This document shows, in pieces, positions 1 to 9,238 of a stretch of DNA of 23,620 nt. Made by a program: the position numbers and the translations under genes. The notes beneath the pieces were generated by a model. It was not told the origin of the DNA. It did no database searches and was given only the letters and a program-made list of their open reading frames with translations. Source of the stretch: Bacteroidaceae bacterium (GTDB taxonomy: Bacteria > Bacteroidota > Bacteroidia > Bacteroidales > Bacteroidaceae); contig JAEEOD010000026.1 of the NCBI GenBank assembly GCA_016284115.1, positions 1-23,620 on the forward strand. The letters run 5' to 3'. Each line of letters starts with the position of its first letter. The first letter of the stretch is position 1.

Positions 1-1
1 A

Positions 2-637
2 TACTTATTCATGGCATTCATGAGCTACAACACCTATATGACAAATGCCAGTGTGTTCCTACCCTATGTTCTGCTACTGCTTTACATGATGATATCCGAA
101 CTTTATCTCAAACGTGAGAATCCTATAGGCAACTGGGCACATACTATGCTCAGTCAGGTATATATCGCCCTACCCTTTGCTTTATTGAACGTGATTTCTT
201 TCCAGAACGATTTTGTTTCTTCGGAAGTAACCTACAACCCTATCCTTCCATTGTCAGTATTTATCTTCTTGTGGATGAGCGACACTGGCGCTTATTGCAT
301 TGGTACACTGGTAGGAAAGCACAGACTATTTGAGAGAATTTCACCCAAGAAATCTTGGGAAGGAAGTATCGGTGGTGCTGTGGTAGCACTTATTGCTGCC
401 GCTGTCTTGGCACATTTCTTCCATACCCTTAACTTGTGGGAATGGATGGGGTTGGCACTTACTATCGTAGTGTTTGGTACTTGGGGTGACTTGACTGAGT
501 CACTATTCAAACGTCAGTTGGGTATCAAGGATTCAGGTAGAATCTTACCAGGACACGGGGGTATGCTTGATCGCTTCGACAGTGCGCTTATGGCGATTCC
601 TGCCGCAACAGTTTATCTCTATCTGTTATCTGTTTAA
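2..637 (+). CDS. cdsA: Phosphatidate cytidylyltransferase, 3' part (start outside window)
   Basis: This enzyme makes CDP-diacylglycerol from phosphatidic acid and CTP at the inner membrane, the branch point to all phospholipids. The frame is open from base 2, so the gene begins before the window; the first in-window ATG at 11 is not a credible start because the N-terminal membrane segments of the family are missing. About 210 codons are visible, with several hydrophobic segments. The C-terminal end carries the CDP-alcohol cytidylyltransferase signature, S-x-F-K-R followed by K-D-x-G and then PGHGGMLDRFDS close to the stop, which fixes the family. It converges on lpxB with a 12-bp overlap of coding ends (626-637). 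Confidence 0.95.
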   Translation, partial: YLFMAFMSYNTYMTNASVFLPYVLLLLYMMISELYLKRENPIGNWAHTMLSQVYIALPFALLNVISFQNDFVSSEVTYNPILPLSVFIFLWMSDTGAYCIGTLVGKHRLFERISPKKSWEGSIGGAVVALIAAAVLAHFFHTLNLWEWMGLALTIVVFGTWGDLTESLFKRQLGIKDSGRILPGHGGMLDRFDSALMAIPAATVYLYLLSV

Positions 638-1762
638 CTTTTGGATAATTATTTCTGCAGCCTTACGAGGAGCTCCAGAAGTGCCCAACTTCTGGGCTAT
701 CTCTGTATATTCGTCTAACATCTGCTGGCGATATACAGTATCATGCAACAACTTAAAGAGTTCTGCACGGGTATTAGCCACCGTCATACGGTCTGCTACC
801 AATTCTTGCACCACTTCCTTGCCAGCAATGAGATTCACCAAAGAGATGTACTTTACCGATAAGACCATTTTCTTTAGAAAGCTCACTATCTTACCAAAGT
901 TTAAATAATAGCACACCACTTGTGGAACATGGAAAAGAGCTGTTTCTAAAGTAGCTGTTCCAGAGGTCACCAACGCTGCCTCTGCATGTTGCAGCAATGG
1001 GTAGGTCTGGTTAAACAACACTTTTACGGTTGTTCCCTGCAAGTAAGGCTGATAATAGACAGAATCAATGCCAGGCGCACCAGCCAACACCAACTGATAA
1101 TCGGGAAACGACTGGGCAGCCTCTATCATTTGGGGAAGATTGTCCTTGATCTCCTGTTTGCGACTACCTGCCAACAGAGCAATGATAGGTTTATCTGTCA
1201 GACCATTGCTTTTCACAAAAGCAGAGAAATCACGAGGATGCTCAGCCTCAAAAGCCGTCACCTCATCCAGTGTTGGATTGCCTACATAGTGGATGGGATA
1301 ATGATGTTTACCTTCGAAGAAATCCACCTCGAAGGGCAAGATAGAAAACAACTCATCAACATCTCGTTTGATACTCTTGATGCGGTATTCTTTCCAAGCC
1401 CATATCTTGGGGGATATATAGTAATACACAGGGATTTTCGTATTACCGTGAATGTATTTGGCAATATTCAGATTAAAACCTGGATAGTCAACAAGAATCA
1501 ACACATCGGGCTTCCAAGCCACAATGTCTTGCTTGCAATAACGCATATTGGCAAAGATAGTCTTAAGATGCAAGAGAACAGGGATGATGCCCATATACGC
1601 CAACTCACGGTAATGCTTCACCATCTCGCCACCAACTGCAGCCATCAGGTCACCACCAAAGAAACGGAATTGCGCTTCAGGATCAGCCTCCTTTAGAGCA
1701 GCCATCAAGTGAGATGCGTGCAAATCACCCGATGCCTCGCCAACTATCAGGTAGTATTTCAT
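626..1762 (-). CDS. lpxB: Lipid-A-disaccharide synthase
   Basis: This GT19 glycosyltransferase joins UDP-2,3-diacylglucosamine to lipid X, giving the lipid A disaccharide on the cytoplasmic face of the inner membrane. The 378 residues match the usual family length. Visible family marks are the N-terminal VGEASGDLHAS (residues 7-17), the aspartate in LVDYPGFN (D92, expected catalytic region), SPKIWAWK (117-124), the FEVDFFE segment (144-150), VGNP (160-163) and GSRKQEI (199-205). The ATG at 1762 starts one base after the surE stop, so surE and lpxB are surely co-transcribed. The last 12 bp overlap the end of cdsA on the other strand. Identification is firm. Confidence 0.96.
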   Translation of the reverse strand: MKYYLIVGEASGDLHASHLMAALKEADPEAQFRFFGGDLMAAVGGEMVKHYRELAYMGIIPVLLHLKTIFANMRYCKQDIVAWKPDVLILVDYPGFNLNIAKYIHGNTKIPVYYYISPKIWAWKEYRIKSIKRDVDELFSILPFEVDFFEGKHHYPIHYVGNPTLDEVTAFEAEHPRDFSAFVKSNGLTDKPIIALLAGSRKQEIKDNLPQMIEAAQSFPDYQLVLAGAPGIDSVYYQPYLQGTTVKVLFNQTYPLLQHAEAALVTSGTATLETALFHVPQVVCYYLNFGKIVSFLKKMVLSVKYISLVNLIAGKEVVQELVADRMTVANTRAELFKLLHDTVYRQQMLDEYTEIAQKLGTSGAPRKAAEIIIQKLNR

Positions 1763-1763
1763 A

Positions 1764-2528
1764 TTAGAACCACGACTTCAAGTCGTTCATCAACTCACGG
1801 GCTGTCATGTCCACCAACGTAGGGGTTATGGCCACATAACCATTCTCCAATGCCCAGCGATCGCTTTTCTCATTTTCAGGGTCAGTGTTCTGGTATTCGC
1901 CAGCCATCCAGAAAAAACGAGAATCACCTCTATGTGCAAAACTCTCCCACTCGTTCACCCAAATGCCTTTAGCCTGTTCGCAGATACGAACACCTTTCAG
2001 TTCATTCACTTTGGGGAAGTTTACATTTAAGCAAGTATTAACTGGCAGACCACGTTCCAAGACCTTCTCAACAATGTCTCTAATATATGGACCTGCTGGG
2101 TCGAAGTCGGCATCAGTATCATGGTCACAGAGCGAAAAGGCTACGGAAGGGATGCCACGAATAGCACCCTCAATCACTGCGCCCATGGTTCCCGAATAAT
2201 GTACATTCACAGATGAGTTGTCACCATGATTGATACCACCAATAATGATATCTGGCTGTCTATCAAGAACTGTATAAAAGGCTAACTTGATGCAATCTAC
2301 CGGTGTGCCAGAACACTTATATACAGACAATCCAACATCTTTACGAATCATCTGGTACATCACGGGTTCATTGATAGAAACGCCACAGCCTACACCAGAG
2401 CGTGGAGCATCTGGAGCCATTACAACAATATCACCCAATGGTCGCAAGAAACGGATTAATGCACTAATACCTTTTGAAATAACGCCATCATCATTTGATA
2501 TCAGGATAAGCGGTTTATTATTCTCCAT
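1764..2528 (-). CDS. surE: 5'/3'-nucleotidase SurE
   Basis: SurE is a metal-dependent nucleoside monophosphate phosphatase linked to stationary-phase survival in other bacteria. The 254-residue protein has the N-terminal metal site ISNDDG (N12, D13, D14), S44 in the PRSGVG segment, an asparagine in the IGGINHGDN motif near residue 100, and the GTPVDC motif. It is the first gene of a two-gene unit with lpxB, separated by one base, and is divergent from parA across a 150-bp gap. A promoter matching the Bacteroidetes consensus lies 32-39 bp upstream of the ATG, giving a short leader. The surE-lpxB pairing is common in Bacteroidetes, although SurE has no known role in lipid A synthesis. Confidence 0.96.
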   Translation of the reverse strand: MENNKPLILISNDDGVISKGISALIRFLRPLGDIVVMAPDAPRSGVGCGVSINEPVMYQMIRKDVGLSVYKCSGTPVDCIKLAFYTVLDRQPDIIIGGINHGDNSSVNVHYSGTMGAVIEGAIRGIPSVAFSLCDHDTDADFDPAGPYIRDIVEKVLERGLPVNTCLNVNFPKVNELKGVRICEQAKGIWVNEWESFAHRGDSRFFWMAGEYQNTDPENEKSDRWALENGYVAITPTLVDMTARELMNDLKSWF

Positions 2529-2559
2529 AATAAAATGTTCAATCTTTTTAATTCGGCTG

Positions 2560-2591
2560 CAAAGTTAACATAAACATTCCTTATATGCCAA
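2560..2591 (-). promoter_or_regulatory. Promoter of surE-lpxB
   Basis: On the minus strand TAACTTTG (2567-2560) fits TAnnTTTG, with TTGG (2591-2588) 20 bp upstream as a -33 element. The surE ATG is 32 bp downstream of the -7 element. Confidence 0.7.
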
Positions 2592-2650
2592 CTAATTTTA
2601 AAAAATTAAGGAATTAACACCTATTTAACCATAATGTGGGATATTTTGCT

Positions 2651-2658
2651 TATCTTTG
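2651..2658 (+). promoter_or_regulatory. Promoter -7 element of the parA operon
   Basis: TATCTTTG is an exact match to the Bacteroidetes -7 consensus, 20 bp before the parA ATG at 2679. No clear TTTG is seen at -33. Its position inside the longer open frame (from 2634) is one reason to place the ParA start at 2679. Confidence 0.65.
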
Positions 2659-2678
2659 CCCTCTATAATACAATAAAT

Positions 2679-3443
2679 ATGGGAAAAATAATTGCTTTAG
2701 CTAATCAAAAAGGCGGTGTGGGTAAAACCACAACTACTATTAATTTGGCAGCTTCGTTGGCTACGCTGGAGAAAAAAGTATTGGTGGTGGATGCAGATCC
2801 TCAAGCCAATGCTTCATCCGGTTTGGGCATCAATATCAGAGAAATTGATAGCTCCATATACGAATGTCTGATTGACAATGCTGATGTACATAAAGCCATA
2901 CAAAATACTGAAATCGATACACTGAAGGTTATTCCTTCTCACATCAACTTAGTGGGCGCAGAAATAGAGATGCTGAACATGAAAGGACGTGAAAAAATAC
3001 TGAAGAAAGTGCTCATGCCACTTAAAGATGAGTTTGACTATATCTTAATAGACTGCTCTCCTTCGTTGGGCTTGATAACCGTTAATTCCCTTACAGCTGC
3101 TGACTCGGTGATTATCCCTGTTCAAGCTGAGTATTTTGCATTGGAAGGCATCAGCAAACTGCTGAACACTATAAAAATTATTAAAACAAAACTGAATCCT
3201 TCTTTGGAGATTGAAGGTTTCCTGCTTACCATGTATGACTCTCGCTTGCGTCAAGCTAACCAAATTTATGACGAGGTAAAAAAGCATTTCCAGGAACTTG
3301 TCTTCAAGACGGTTATACAGCGTAACGTGAAACTGAGTGAGGCTCCAAGCTTTGGATTACCTGCCATCTTGTATGATGCTGACTCAAATGGTGCACGCAA
3401 CCACATGGCTTTGGCAAAAGAACTGATAGAAAGAAATAGTTAA
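2679..3443 (+). CDS. parA: Chromosome-partitioning ATPase ParA (Soj type)
   Basis: ParA is a deviant Walker ATPase that binds DNA non-specifically and, with ParB, moves replicated origin regions apart. The protein starts MGKIIALANQKGGVGKTT, with the deviant Walker A lysines at K11 and K16, and carries the expected switch segment VDADPQANAS and the later LIDCSPSLG motif. The frame is open 15 codons further upstream (2634), but those residues precede the conserved beta-strand and would include the promoter, so I use the ATG at 2679 (254 residues, normal for chromosomal ParA). parB follows with no spacer: the parA TAA at 3441-3443 is directly followed by the parB ATG. Confidence 0.96.
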   Translation: MGKIIALANQKGGVGKTTTTINLAASLATLEKKVLVVDADPQANASSGLGINIREIDSSIYECLIDNADVHKAIQNTEIDTLKVIPSHINLVGAEIEMLNMKGREKILKKVLMPLKDEFDYILIDCSPSLGLITVNSLTAADSVIIPVQAEYFALEGISKLLNTIKIIKTKLNPSLEIEGFLLTMYDSRLRQANQIYDEVKKHFQELVFKTVIQRNVKLSEAPSFGLPAILYDADSNGARNHMALAKELIERNS

Positions 3444-4322
3444 ATGAAAAAGAAAGCATTGGGCAGAGGATTGGACGCTCTGCTTGACATAAGTGACATA
3501 CAGACGGAAGGATCATCTTCTATCAATGAGATTGAACTGAGTAAAATTCATGTCAATCCCAATCAACCTCGTCATGAGTTCAACGAAGAGGCCTTAAAAG
3601 AATTGGCCGACTCAATAGCTGAGGTAGGTATTATACAACCTATTACCCTGCGTCAGACAGCTAATGATGCTTATCAGATTATTGCTGGTGAACGTCGTTT
3701 CAGAGCTTCTCAGATGGCTGGATTGAAAACTATCCCAGCTTACATACGTACTGCTGATGACGAGAACGTGATGCAGATGGCGCTCATTGAAAACATACAG
3801 CGCGAGGACCTCAATTCGATGGAAATAGCGTTGGCATACCAGCACTTACTCGACCAGTATCACCTCACTCAAGAACAACTCAGTGAGCGTGTAGGGAAAA
3901 ACCGTGCCACTATCGCTAACTACTTGCGTCTGCTCAAATTGCCAGCTGAGATTCAGATGGGATTAAAGAACAAGCAGATTGAGATGGCACATGCACGAGC
4001 ATTGGTATCTCTCTCCGACCCAAAGCTACAGGTAAGTTTGTATCGTGAAATAGTTGACAAAGGCTATTCAGTTCGCCAAGTGGAGGAAATGGTAAAATCG
4101 CTTACTCAAGGTCAAGCAGTGAAAGTGGGTGATAAGAAGATTGCACCAAAACGTGTAAAACTTCCTGTCGAATACAATATATTGCAACAACAGCTTACCA
4201 GTTTCTTCAAAGCAAAGGTACAGCTTACTTGTTCACCCAGAGGGAAAGGGAAGATTACCATTCCATTTAAAAATGAAGAAGACCTTGAACGCATCATGAC
4301 GCTGTTTGATACGATGAAGTAA
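3444..4322 (+). CDS. parB: Chromosome-partitioning protein ParB (Spo0J type, CTPase fold)
   Basis: ParB binds parS sites and spreads as a CTP-dependent clamp, acting with ParA. The 292-residue protein shows an N-terminal KALGRGLDALL segment that in this family contacts ParA, the CTP-binding box GERRFRAS (82-89), the ENIQRED box (116-122), a helix-turn-helix around residues 142-165 (LTQEQLSERVGKNRATIANY), and a C-terminal dimerisation region. It sits directly after parA and 3 bp before the DUF5683 gene, so it is mid-operon. I found no convincing parS site in the window. Confidence 0.96.
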   Translation: MKKKALGRGLDALLDISDIQTEGSSSINEIELSKIHVNPNQPRHEFNEEALKELADSIAEVGIIQPITLRQTANDAYQIIAGERRFRASQMAGLKTIPAYIRTADDENVMQMALIENIQREDLNSMEIALAYQHLLDQYHLTQEQLSERVGKNRATIANYLRLLKLPAEIQMGLKNKQIEMAHARALVSLSDPKLQVSLYREIVDKGYSVRQVEEMVKSLTQGQAVKVGDKKIAPKRVKLPVEYNILQQQLTSFFKAKVQLTCSPRGKGKITIPFKNEEDLERIMTLFDTMK

Positions 4323-4325
4323 GCT

Positions 4326-5087
4326 ATGCTGAAAAGAAGATACAGGACATATCGCTTCATGTGGTTGCTGCTCACTTTGTTGATGCTGATTATAGGCAGT
4401 GTTGCCGAGGCACAAAATGAGTCAAGGGCTTCCAGACGTAGAAGACACGTGCAAGTGAACGACAGTATAGCTATCACTGCTACCGATAGCATTGAAGCAT
4501 CCAACCAAGAACAATTGATGGAACTTCAATCGCCAGTAGTGATAGACGTGAAAGAAGCTGACAGCTTGCAATTGCCAAAGCAATGGATTCCCAATCCCAC
4601 CAAAGCGACTTGGATGGCATTGGTATTTCCTGGGGGTGGACAGATTTATAACAAGAAATACTGGAAACTACCCATCTTCTATGCTGGTTTTGCAGGATGT
4701 GCTTATGCATTGACCTGGAATAACCGCATGTACAAAGACTATGCAGCGGCTTATAAGGATGCGGTAAACAACAACTGGACTGCTAAAAGTATTACCGAGC
4801 TCATACCGGCAAGATATTTGGAGCGAGTATCTGCTACCCAGGTGACCGAACTGCTAAGGAAACGCAAAGATACTTACCGCCGTTACCGGGACATTAGTGT
4901 GTTTGCTTTTATCGCCGTATATGCGCTGTCAGTAGTTGATGCATATGTAGATGCCGAGTTGTCGAATTTCGACATCTCACCCGATTTGAGCATGCGGGTG
5001 GAGCCTACAGTAATTGACAATCAGTGGTCTTCTAAAGGCGGACTGCAGAATCAGTCAGTAGGAGTACAATGTAGCTTAAGATTTTAA
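4326..5087 (+). CDS. DUF5683-family membrane-associated protein
   Basis: Function unknown. The 253-residue protein begins with a basic segment and a hydrophobic stretch (about residues 12-30, ending VAEAQ) that reads as a signal peptide or anchor. A low-complexity serine/arginine region follows, then a conserved core beginning WIPNPTKATWMALVFPGGGQIYNKKYWKLP (split here only by hydrophobic turns), with two hydrophobic segments around residues 115-135 and 190-210. The phrase PGGGQIYN is the hallmark I associate with DUF5683 in Bacteroidetes. It begins 3 bp after parB and ends 26 bp before the lytic transglycosylase gene, so it is probably co-transcribed with both. Position suggests an envelope role linked to division or segregation, which is inference only. 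Confidence 0.8.
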   Translation: MLKRRYRTYRFMWLLLTLLMLIIGSVAEAQNESRASRRRRHVQVNDSIAITATDSIEASNQEQLMELQSPVVIDVKEADSLQLPKQWIPNPTKATWMALVFPGGGQIYNKKYWKLPIFYAGFAGCAYALTWNNRMYKDYAAAYKDAVNNNWTAKSITELIPARYLERVSATQVTELLRKRKDTYRRYRDISVFAFIAVYALSVVDAYVDAELSNFDISPDLSMRVEPTVIDNQWSSKGGLQNQSVGVQCSLRF

Positions 5088-5113
5088 TTGACAAATGCTA
5101 TAGAATAGATAAT

Positions 5114-6436
5114 ATGGAGGCAAGAAAAATTATAAATATGGTCATTGCTTTGGCATTCTCTTTGTCAATGGTTCATGCCCAAGAGCCCGAAACATTCAAC
5201 GTAACCATACACGATAGCAATGGTGGTACTCATACTGAGAATTTCGAGTTGCCATTAAGTATGACTTATCCTATTGACAGCCTGTTGGCCGACTGGAAAG
5301 CCAAGAACTACATTGATCTGGGAAAGGATTGCAGCACCAGCGACGAGAATCCATTGTTCAGTGACTCTATCTATATTGATCGACTAAGTCGTATCCCTTC
5401 CATCATCGAGATGCCTTTCAATGATGTGGTACGTGAATTTATAGAGAAATACACTTCAGGCGGACTGCGCCAGCGTATGTCACTGATGCTGAGTCTCAGC
5501 AACTTCTACATTCCTATGTTTGAAGAAGCACTCTATGCCTACGATCTGCCTTTAGAACTGAAATACCTGCCTATAGTTGAATCAGCTCTCAACCCTAGAG
5601 CAATTTCCAGAGCTGGTGCCAGCGGTCTGTGGCAATTTATGTTGGGTACAGGCAAATTGTATGGTTTAGAGAACAATAGCTACGTGGATGAGCGTCAAGA
5701 CCCTATCAAGGCTACTTGGGCAGCTGTGCGTTATCTAAAAGATATGTATGATATCTATAAAGACTGGAATCTTGCAATAGCTGCCTACAACTGTGGGCCA
5801 GGCAACGTGAACAAAGCCATCAGTCGTTCAGGTAAGCGTGACTACTGGGAAATCTACAACTACCTACCTAAAGAAACTCGTGGGTATGTACCATCGTTCA
5901 TTGCCGCCAACTATGTGATGACATATTACTGTCACCACAATATCTGTCCGATGGAAACCAACATGCCTGAAGCCACAGACACCATACAAGTGAATCACAA
6001 TGTTCATTTCCAGCAGATAGCTGACATCTGTGGGGTGGATATAGATATGCTGAAGAGTCTGAACCCTCAATATAAGCGTGACATCATTCCTGGAGATTCA
6101 AAACCCCAGACCTTGCGTTTGCCACAGAACTATGTAGGTAGTTTTATTGAGAAGCAAGACACTATCTATGCCTATCGTGCCAATGAGTTCTTCCGCAACC
6201 GCCGAGTTGTAGCCGTACCACAGCAGAACGCTCGTCAACAACGTACCCGTTCTACAAGTACTAACAGAACTACTACACCAGCTAACGGCACTGCCACTAC
6301 CCACAGAATACGGAGTGGTGAAACACTGTCAACCATCGCAGCCCGCTATGGAGTTACTGTCAATCAACTAAGGAGCTGGAACGGCATCAGTGGTACACGT
6401 ATTACTGCAGGAAAGACCTTGAAGATTTACAAATAA
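5114..6436 (+). CDS. Secreted lytic murein transglycosylase, GH23 domain plus LysM (MltD-like)
   Basis: The protein is predicted to cleave peptidoglycan between MurNAc and GlcNAc, forming 1,6-anhydroMurNAc ends. The 440 residues show a signal peptide (about 1-22, cut after VHA), an N-terminal region of unknown role, and an SLT/GH23 domain from about 140 to 290. That domain has the catalytic glutamate E156 in PIVESALNP, then ASGLWQFM and the IAAYNCGPGNVNKAI motif. A threonine/asparagine-rich linker follows, then one C-terminal LysM domain (from THRIRSGETLSTIAARYGV to the end) for glycan binding. This is the MltD layout with a single LysM. The gene lies 26 bp after the DUF5683 gene and 26 bp before rel. 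Symbol left empty because several MltD-like paralogues usually exist. Confidence 0.93.
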   Translation: MEARKIINMVIALAFSLSMVHAQEPETFNVTIHDSNGGTHTENFELPLSMTYPIDSLLADWKAKNYIDLGKDCSTSDENPLFSDSIYIDRLSRIPSIIEMPFNDVVREFIEKYTSGGLRQRMSLMLSLSNFYIPMFEEALYAYDLPLELKYLPIVESALNPRAISRAGASGLWQFMLGTGKLYGLENNSYVDERQDPIKATWAAVRYLKDMYDIYKDWNLAIAAYNCGPGNVNKAISRSGKRDYWEIYNYLPKETRGYVPSFIAANYVMTYYCHHNICPMETNMPEATDTIQVNHNVHFQQIADICGVDIDMLKSLNPQYKRDIIPGDSKPQTLRLPQNYVGSFIEKQDTIYAYRANEFFRNRRVVAVPQQNARQQRTRSTSTNRTTTPANGTATTHRIRSGETLSTIAARYGVTVNQLRSWNGISGTRITAGKTLKIYK

Positions 6437-6462
6437 ACAGCATCAAACAGTAAACATTAATT

Positions 6463-8736
6463 ATGGAAAACAAGCAGATAGATAATGAGGAAGAGATGAT
6501 TCAACAGGCGTTTCAGGAGCTGCTAAATGATTATCTCGCTACCAAGCACCGTAAACGTGTGGAAATCATTACAAAGGCTTTCAATTTTGCCAATGAGGCC
6601 CACAAGGGGATTAGACGTTTATCGGGCGAACCTTATATCCTGCATCCTATTAGTGTTGCCAAAATCGTATGCAATGAAATAGGTCTTGGCTCTACCTCCA
6701 TTTGCTCGGCTCTGCTTCACGATGTGGTGGAAGATACTGACTATACAGTAGAGGATATAGAAAATATCTTCGGTCCGAAGATTGCACAAATCGTAGATGG
6801 TCTAACCAAGATATCAGGTGGTATCTTCGGTGACCATGCGTCTGCGCAGGCTGAGAATTTTAAGAAGTTGCTGCTTACCATGAACGATGACATTCGTGTC
6901 ATTCTCATCAAGATAGCAGACCGACTGCACAATATGCGTACCTTGGAGTCGCAGGCACCTAACAAGCAATATAAAATCGCAGGGGAAACCCTCTACCTTT
7001 ATGCGCCATTAGCCTATCGCTTGGGATTGAATAAAATCAAGACTGAGTTGGAGAATTTGAGCTTCAAGTATGAGCATCCTGAAGAGTATAGAGAGATTGA
7101 GAAAAAATTGGAAGAAACGGCAGTTGAACGTGACAAGGTGTTCACTGAATTTACTGCTCCTATCCGCCAACAGCTTGACAAGATGGGATTAAAATACCGC
7201 ATCATGGCGCGTGTCAAGGCGGTCTATTCTATCTGGAATAAGATGCAAACCAAGCATGTGACATTCGATGAAGTATATGATATTCTGGCAGTACGCATTA
7301 TCTTTGAGCCTGTTTCTCCCGAAGTAGAGATGAACAACTGCTTCGATATCTATGTCAGTCTGTCGCAGATTTACAAACCTCATCCCGACCGCATACGCGA
7401 CTGGGTAAGTCATCCAAAAGCCAATGGCTATCAAGCTCTGCACGTCACCCTTATGGCCAACAATGGCCAGTGGATAGAGGTACAGATTCGTAGTGAGCGC
7501 ATGAATGATATTGCGGAACAAGGTTTCGCTGCCCACTGGAAATACAAAGATGGCCCTGCCCAAGAAGACATATCACCTACGGATGATGATACAGAGTTGA
7601 ATAAATGGCTGGTCACCATCAAAGAAATACTCGACGACCCACAGCCTGATGCTTTGGATTTCCTTGACACTATCAAGCTGAATCTATTTGCTCAAGAGAT
7701 ATTCGTGTTTACGCCCAAAGGAGAAATCAAGACCTTGCCCCAAAACTCTACAGTATTAGACTTTGGTTTTTCACTGCATACAGAGATTGGTGCTCCTTGT
7801 ATTGGTGCCAAGGTGAACCACCGATTGGTGCCATTAAGCCACAAACTCAATAGCGGTGACCAAGTGGAGATTCTTACCTCTCGCTCTCAGAAGGTACTAC
7901 CAGAATGGGAAAGCATTGCTGCTACTGCCAAAGCTCGCGCCAAGATAGCATCCATTTTGCGTAAAGAGGCAAAAGCTACCCAGAAGAAAGGCCTAGATAT
8001 GCTAGGCGAATTCTTAAAAAAAGAAAGCATCTATGTAGATGAGATGGTGCTCAGCAAACTGGCTCGTTTCCATGAGAAGACCAACACCGACAGTTTGTTG
8101 GAAGCTATTGGCTCTGGACAAATTGAACTTGGTGAAGACGACATTGATGCTCTGAAAGGTAAGAGCAAGACCTCATGGCGCAGGTTCCTCAAACTGCCTT
8201 TTGGCAACAAAGAGAAGGAAATAGATGATACTACCAAGCAAACTGAGACCACACCTCTGATAGAAAAGAAAGAGGTAAAGACAATTACCAAACAGATTCT
8301 AAAACTGACAGAAGAAACTATACAAAAAAACTATGCCATAGCTAATTGTTGCCATCCTATTCCTGGAGACGATGTATTAGGCTATATCGATACCAATGGC
8401 AAGATTACTATCCATAAGCGTCAGTGTCCTATTGCTGCCAAACTCAAGAGTAGTTATGGCAACCGCATCATTGCTACTAAATGGGATACTCACAAACAAC
8501 TGACATTCCTGGTCACCATCATCATCAAAGGTGTCGACCGCATGGGATTGCTGAGTGATGTGACCCAGGTTATCTCCCATCAGTTGAACGTCAATATCCG
8601 CAAACTTACCATTGAAACGGTAGAAGGCATCTTTGAAGGTAATATACAATTATATGTGCATGACGTGGATGATGTGCACACTATCATTGCCGAGCTAAAG
8701 CGCATCAAGAGCATTCAAGAAGTTATCCGAGAATAG
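6463..8736 (+). CDS. Bifunctional (p)ppGpp synthetase/hydrolase (RelA/SpoT family)
   Basis: The protein makes and degrades the alarmone (p)ppGpp. The 757-residue chain has the full long-Rel layout. The HD hydrolase domain has H86-D87 in HDVVED and the later KIADRLHNMRTL, so hydrolase residues look intact, unlike RelA-type synthetase-only enzymes. The synthetase domain includes DILAVRIIF, RDWVSHPKANGYQALH (near 310) and IEVQIRSERMNDIAEQGFAAHW. A TGS domain lies at about 400-465. A zinc-finger-like domain has C629-C630-H in NCCHPIPGDD and HKRQC. The ACT domain covers the last 70 residues. It is the last gene of the parA run, 26 bp after the transglycosylase. Bacteroidales often have two such genes, so I give no relA or spoT symbol. 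Confidence 0.95.
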   Translation: MENKQIDNEEEMIQQAFQELLNDYLATKHRKRVEIITKAFNFANEAHKGIRRLSGEPYILHPISVAKIVCNEIGLGSTSICSALLHDVVEDTDYTVEDIENIFGPKIAQIVDGLTKISGGIFGDHASAQAENFKKLLLTMNDDIRVILIKIADRLHNMRTLESQAPNKQYKIAGETLYLYAPLAYRLGLNKIKTELENLSFKYEHPEEYREIEKKLEETAVERDKVFTEFTAPIRQQLDKMGLKYRIMARVKAVYSIWNKMQTKHVTFDEVYDILAVRIIFEPVSPEVEMNNCFDIYVSLSQIYKPHPDRIRDWVSHPKANGYQALHVTLMANNGQWIEVQIRSERMNDIAEQGFAAHWKYKDGPAQEDISPTDDDTELNKWLVTIKEILDDPQPDALDFLDTIKLNLFAQEIFVFTPKGEIKTLPQNSTVLDFGFSLHTEIGAPCIGAKVNHRLVPLSHKLNSGDQVEILTSRSQKVLPEWESIAATAKARAKIASILRKEAKATQKKGLDMLGEFLKKESIYVDEMVLSKLARFHEKTNTDSLLEAIGSGQIELGEDDIDALKGKSKTSWRRFLKLPFGNKEKEIDDTTKQTETTPLIEKKEVKTITKQILKLTEETIQKNYAIANCCHPIPGDDVLGYIDTNGKITIHKRQCPIAAKLKSSYGNRIIATKWDTHKQLTFLVTIIIKGVDRMGLLSDVTQVISHQLNVNIRKLTIETVEGIFEGNIQLYVHDVDDVHTIIAELKRIKSIQEVIRE

Positions 8737-8777
8737 TAGTTAACATCACAGTTACAACAGGGAAACAGTTGGAGGAA

Positions 8778-9155
8778 TTAAAGATTGCCTTTTAAGTCCT
8801 CCACTTGATCATAGGTAAACGCATCCAATGCATCACGCATGCCAGCCAGTTCTTTACGAATACCCTTGAGGCGTTCCAGTACCTCAACTTTCTTATCAGT
8901 ATTATCTTTGTTTACCTTGAGGCGCTGGCGCGCACCTGGCAGCGTCATTCCCTCTTCCTTCACCAAATGGTGGATGAGCTTGATCAGTTCAATATCTTTC
9001 TGTTGATACTGACGAATACCCCTACCTGCTTTCTTAGGGGCCAGTGCGGGAAACTCTTTCTCCCAGAATCGAAGGGTTGATTCATTGACATTGAACATCT
9101 CAGCCACCTCACTGATGGAGTAAAACAGCTTTAATTCATTCTCTTTGTTCAGCAT
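8778..9155 (-). CDS. MerR-family transcriptional regulator
   Basis: A 125-residue DNA-binding protein. Residues about 11-80 form the MerR winged helix-turn-helix: [20 protein letters not shown] is the recognition part, and [12 protein letters not shown] is the usual wing and following helix. The rest is charged and should form the dimerising coiled coil. There is no separate effector-binding domain or cysteine cluster, so it is one of the small MerR proteins common in Bacteroidetes, with unknown signal. It is divergent from alaS with 83 bp between starts and converges on rel with 41 bp between stops. The closeness of its candidate promoter to that of alaS suggests it could affect alaS, but no operator can be shown here. 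Confidence 0.9.
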   Translation of the reverse strand: MLNKENELKLFYSISEVAEMFNVNESTLRFWEKEFPALAPKKAGRGIRQYQQKDIELIKLIHHLVKEEGMTLPGARQRLKVNKDNTDKKVEVLERLKGIRKELAGMRDALDAFTYDQVEDLKGNL

Positions 9156-9167
9156 ATTCAGATTTTT

Positions 9168-9199
9168 TTTGTAAAACTAATAAAAAAGCAGTATCTTCG
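9168..9199 (+). promoter_or_regulatory. Promoter of alaS
   Basis: TTTG (9168-9171) lies 20 bp before TATCTTCG (9192-9199), a one-base variant of TAnnTTTG. The alaS ATG follows 39 bp later. Confidence 0.65.
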
Positions 9200-9203
9200 C
9201 AAC

Positions 9204-9211
9204 CAAATTTA
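9204..9211 (-). promoter_or_regulatory. Candidate -7 element of merR
   Basis: On the minus strand TAAATTTG fits TAnnTTTG, 48 bp upstream of the merR ATG and only 4 bp from the alaS -7 element on the other strand. No good -33 element is visible, so this is tentative. Confidence 0.45.
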
Positions 9212-9238
9212 GAAAAAAGTATAAAAAAAACATTCGAT

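Noticed and set aside
986..1696. Long plus-strand open frame of 236 codons opposite lpxB
   Set aside because: LpxB on the minus strand carries all family motifs; the opposite frame has no recognisable domain, signal or promoter and is a shadow of codon use.
2634..2678. N-terminal extension of ParA
   Set aside because: The extra 15 codons contain the -7 promoter element, and the ParA fold starts at MGKIIALANQKGG.
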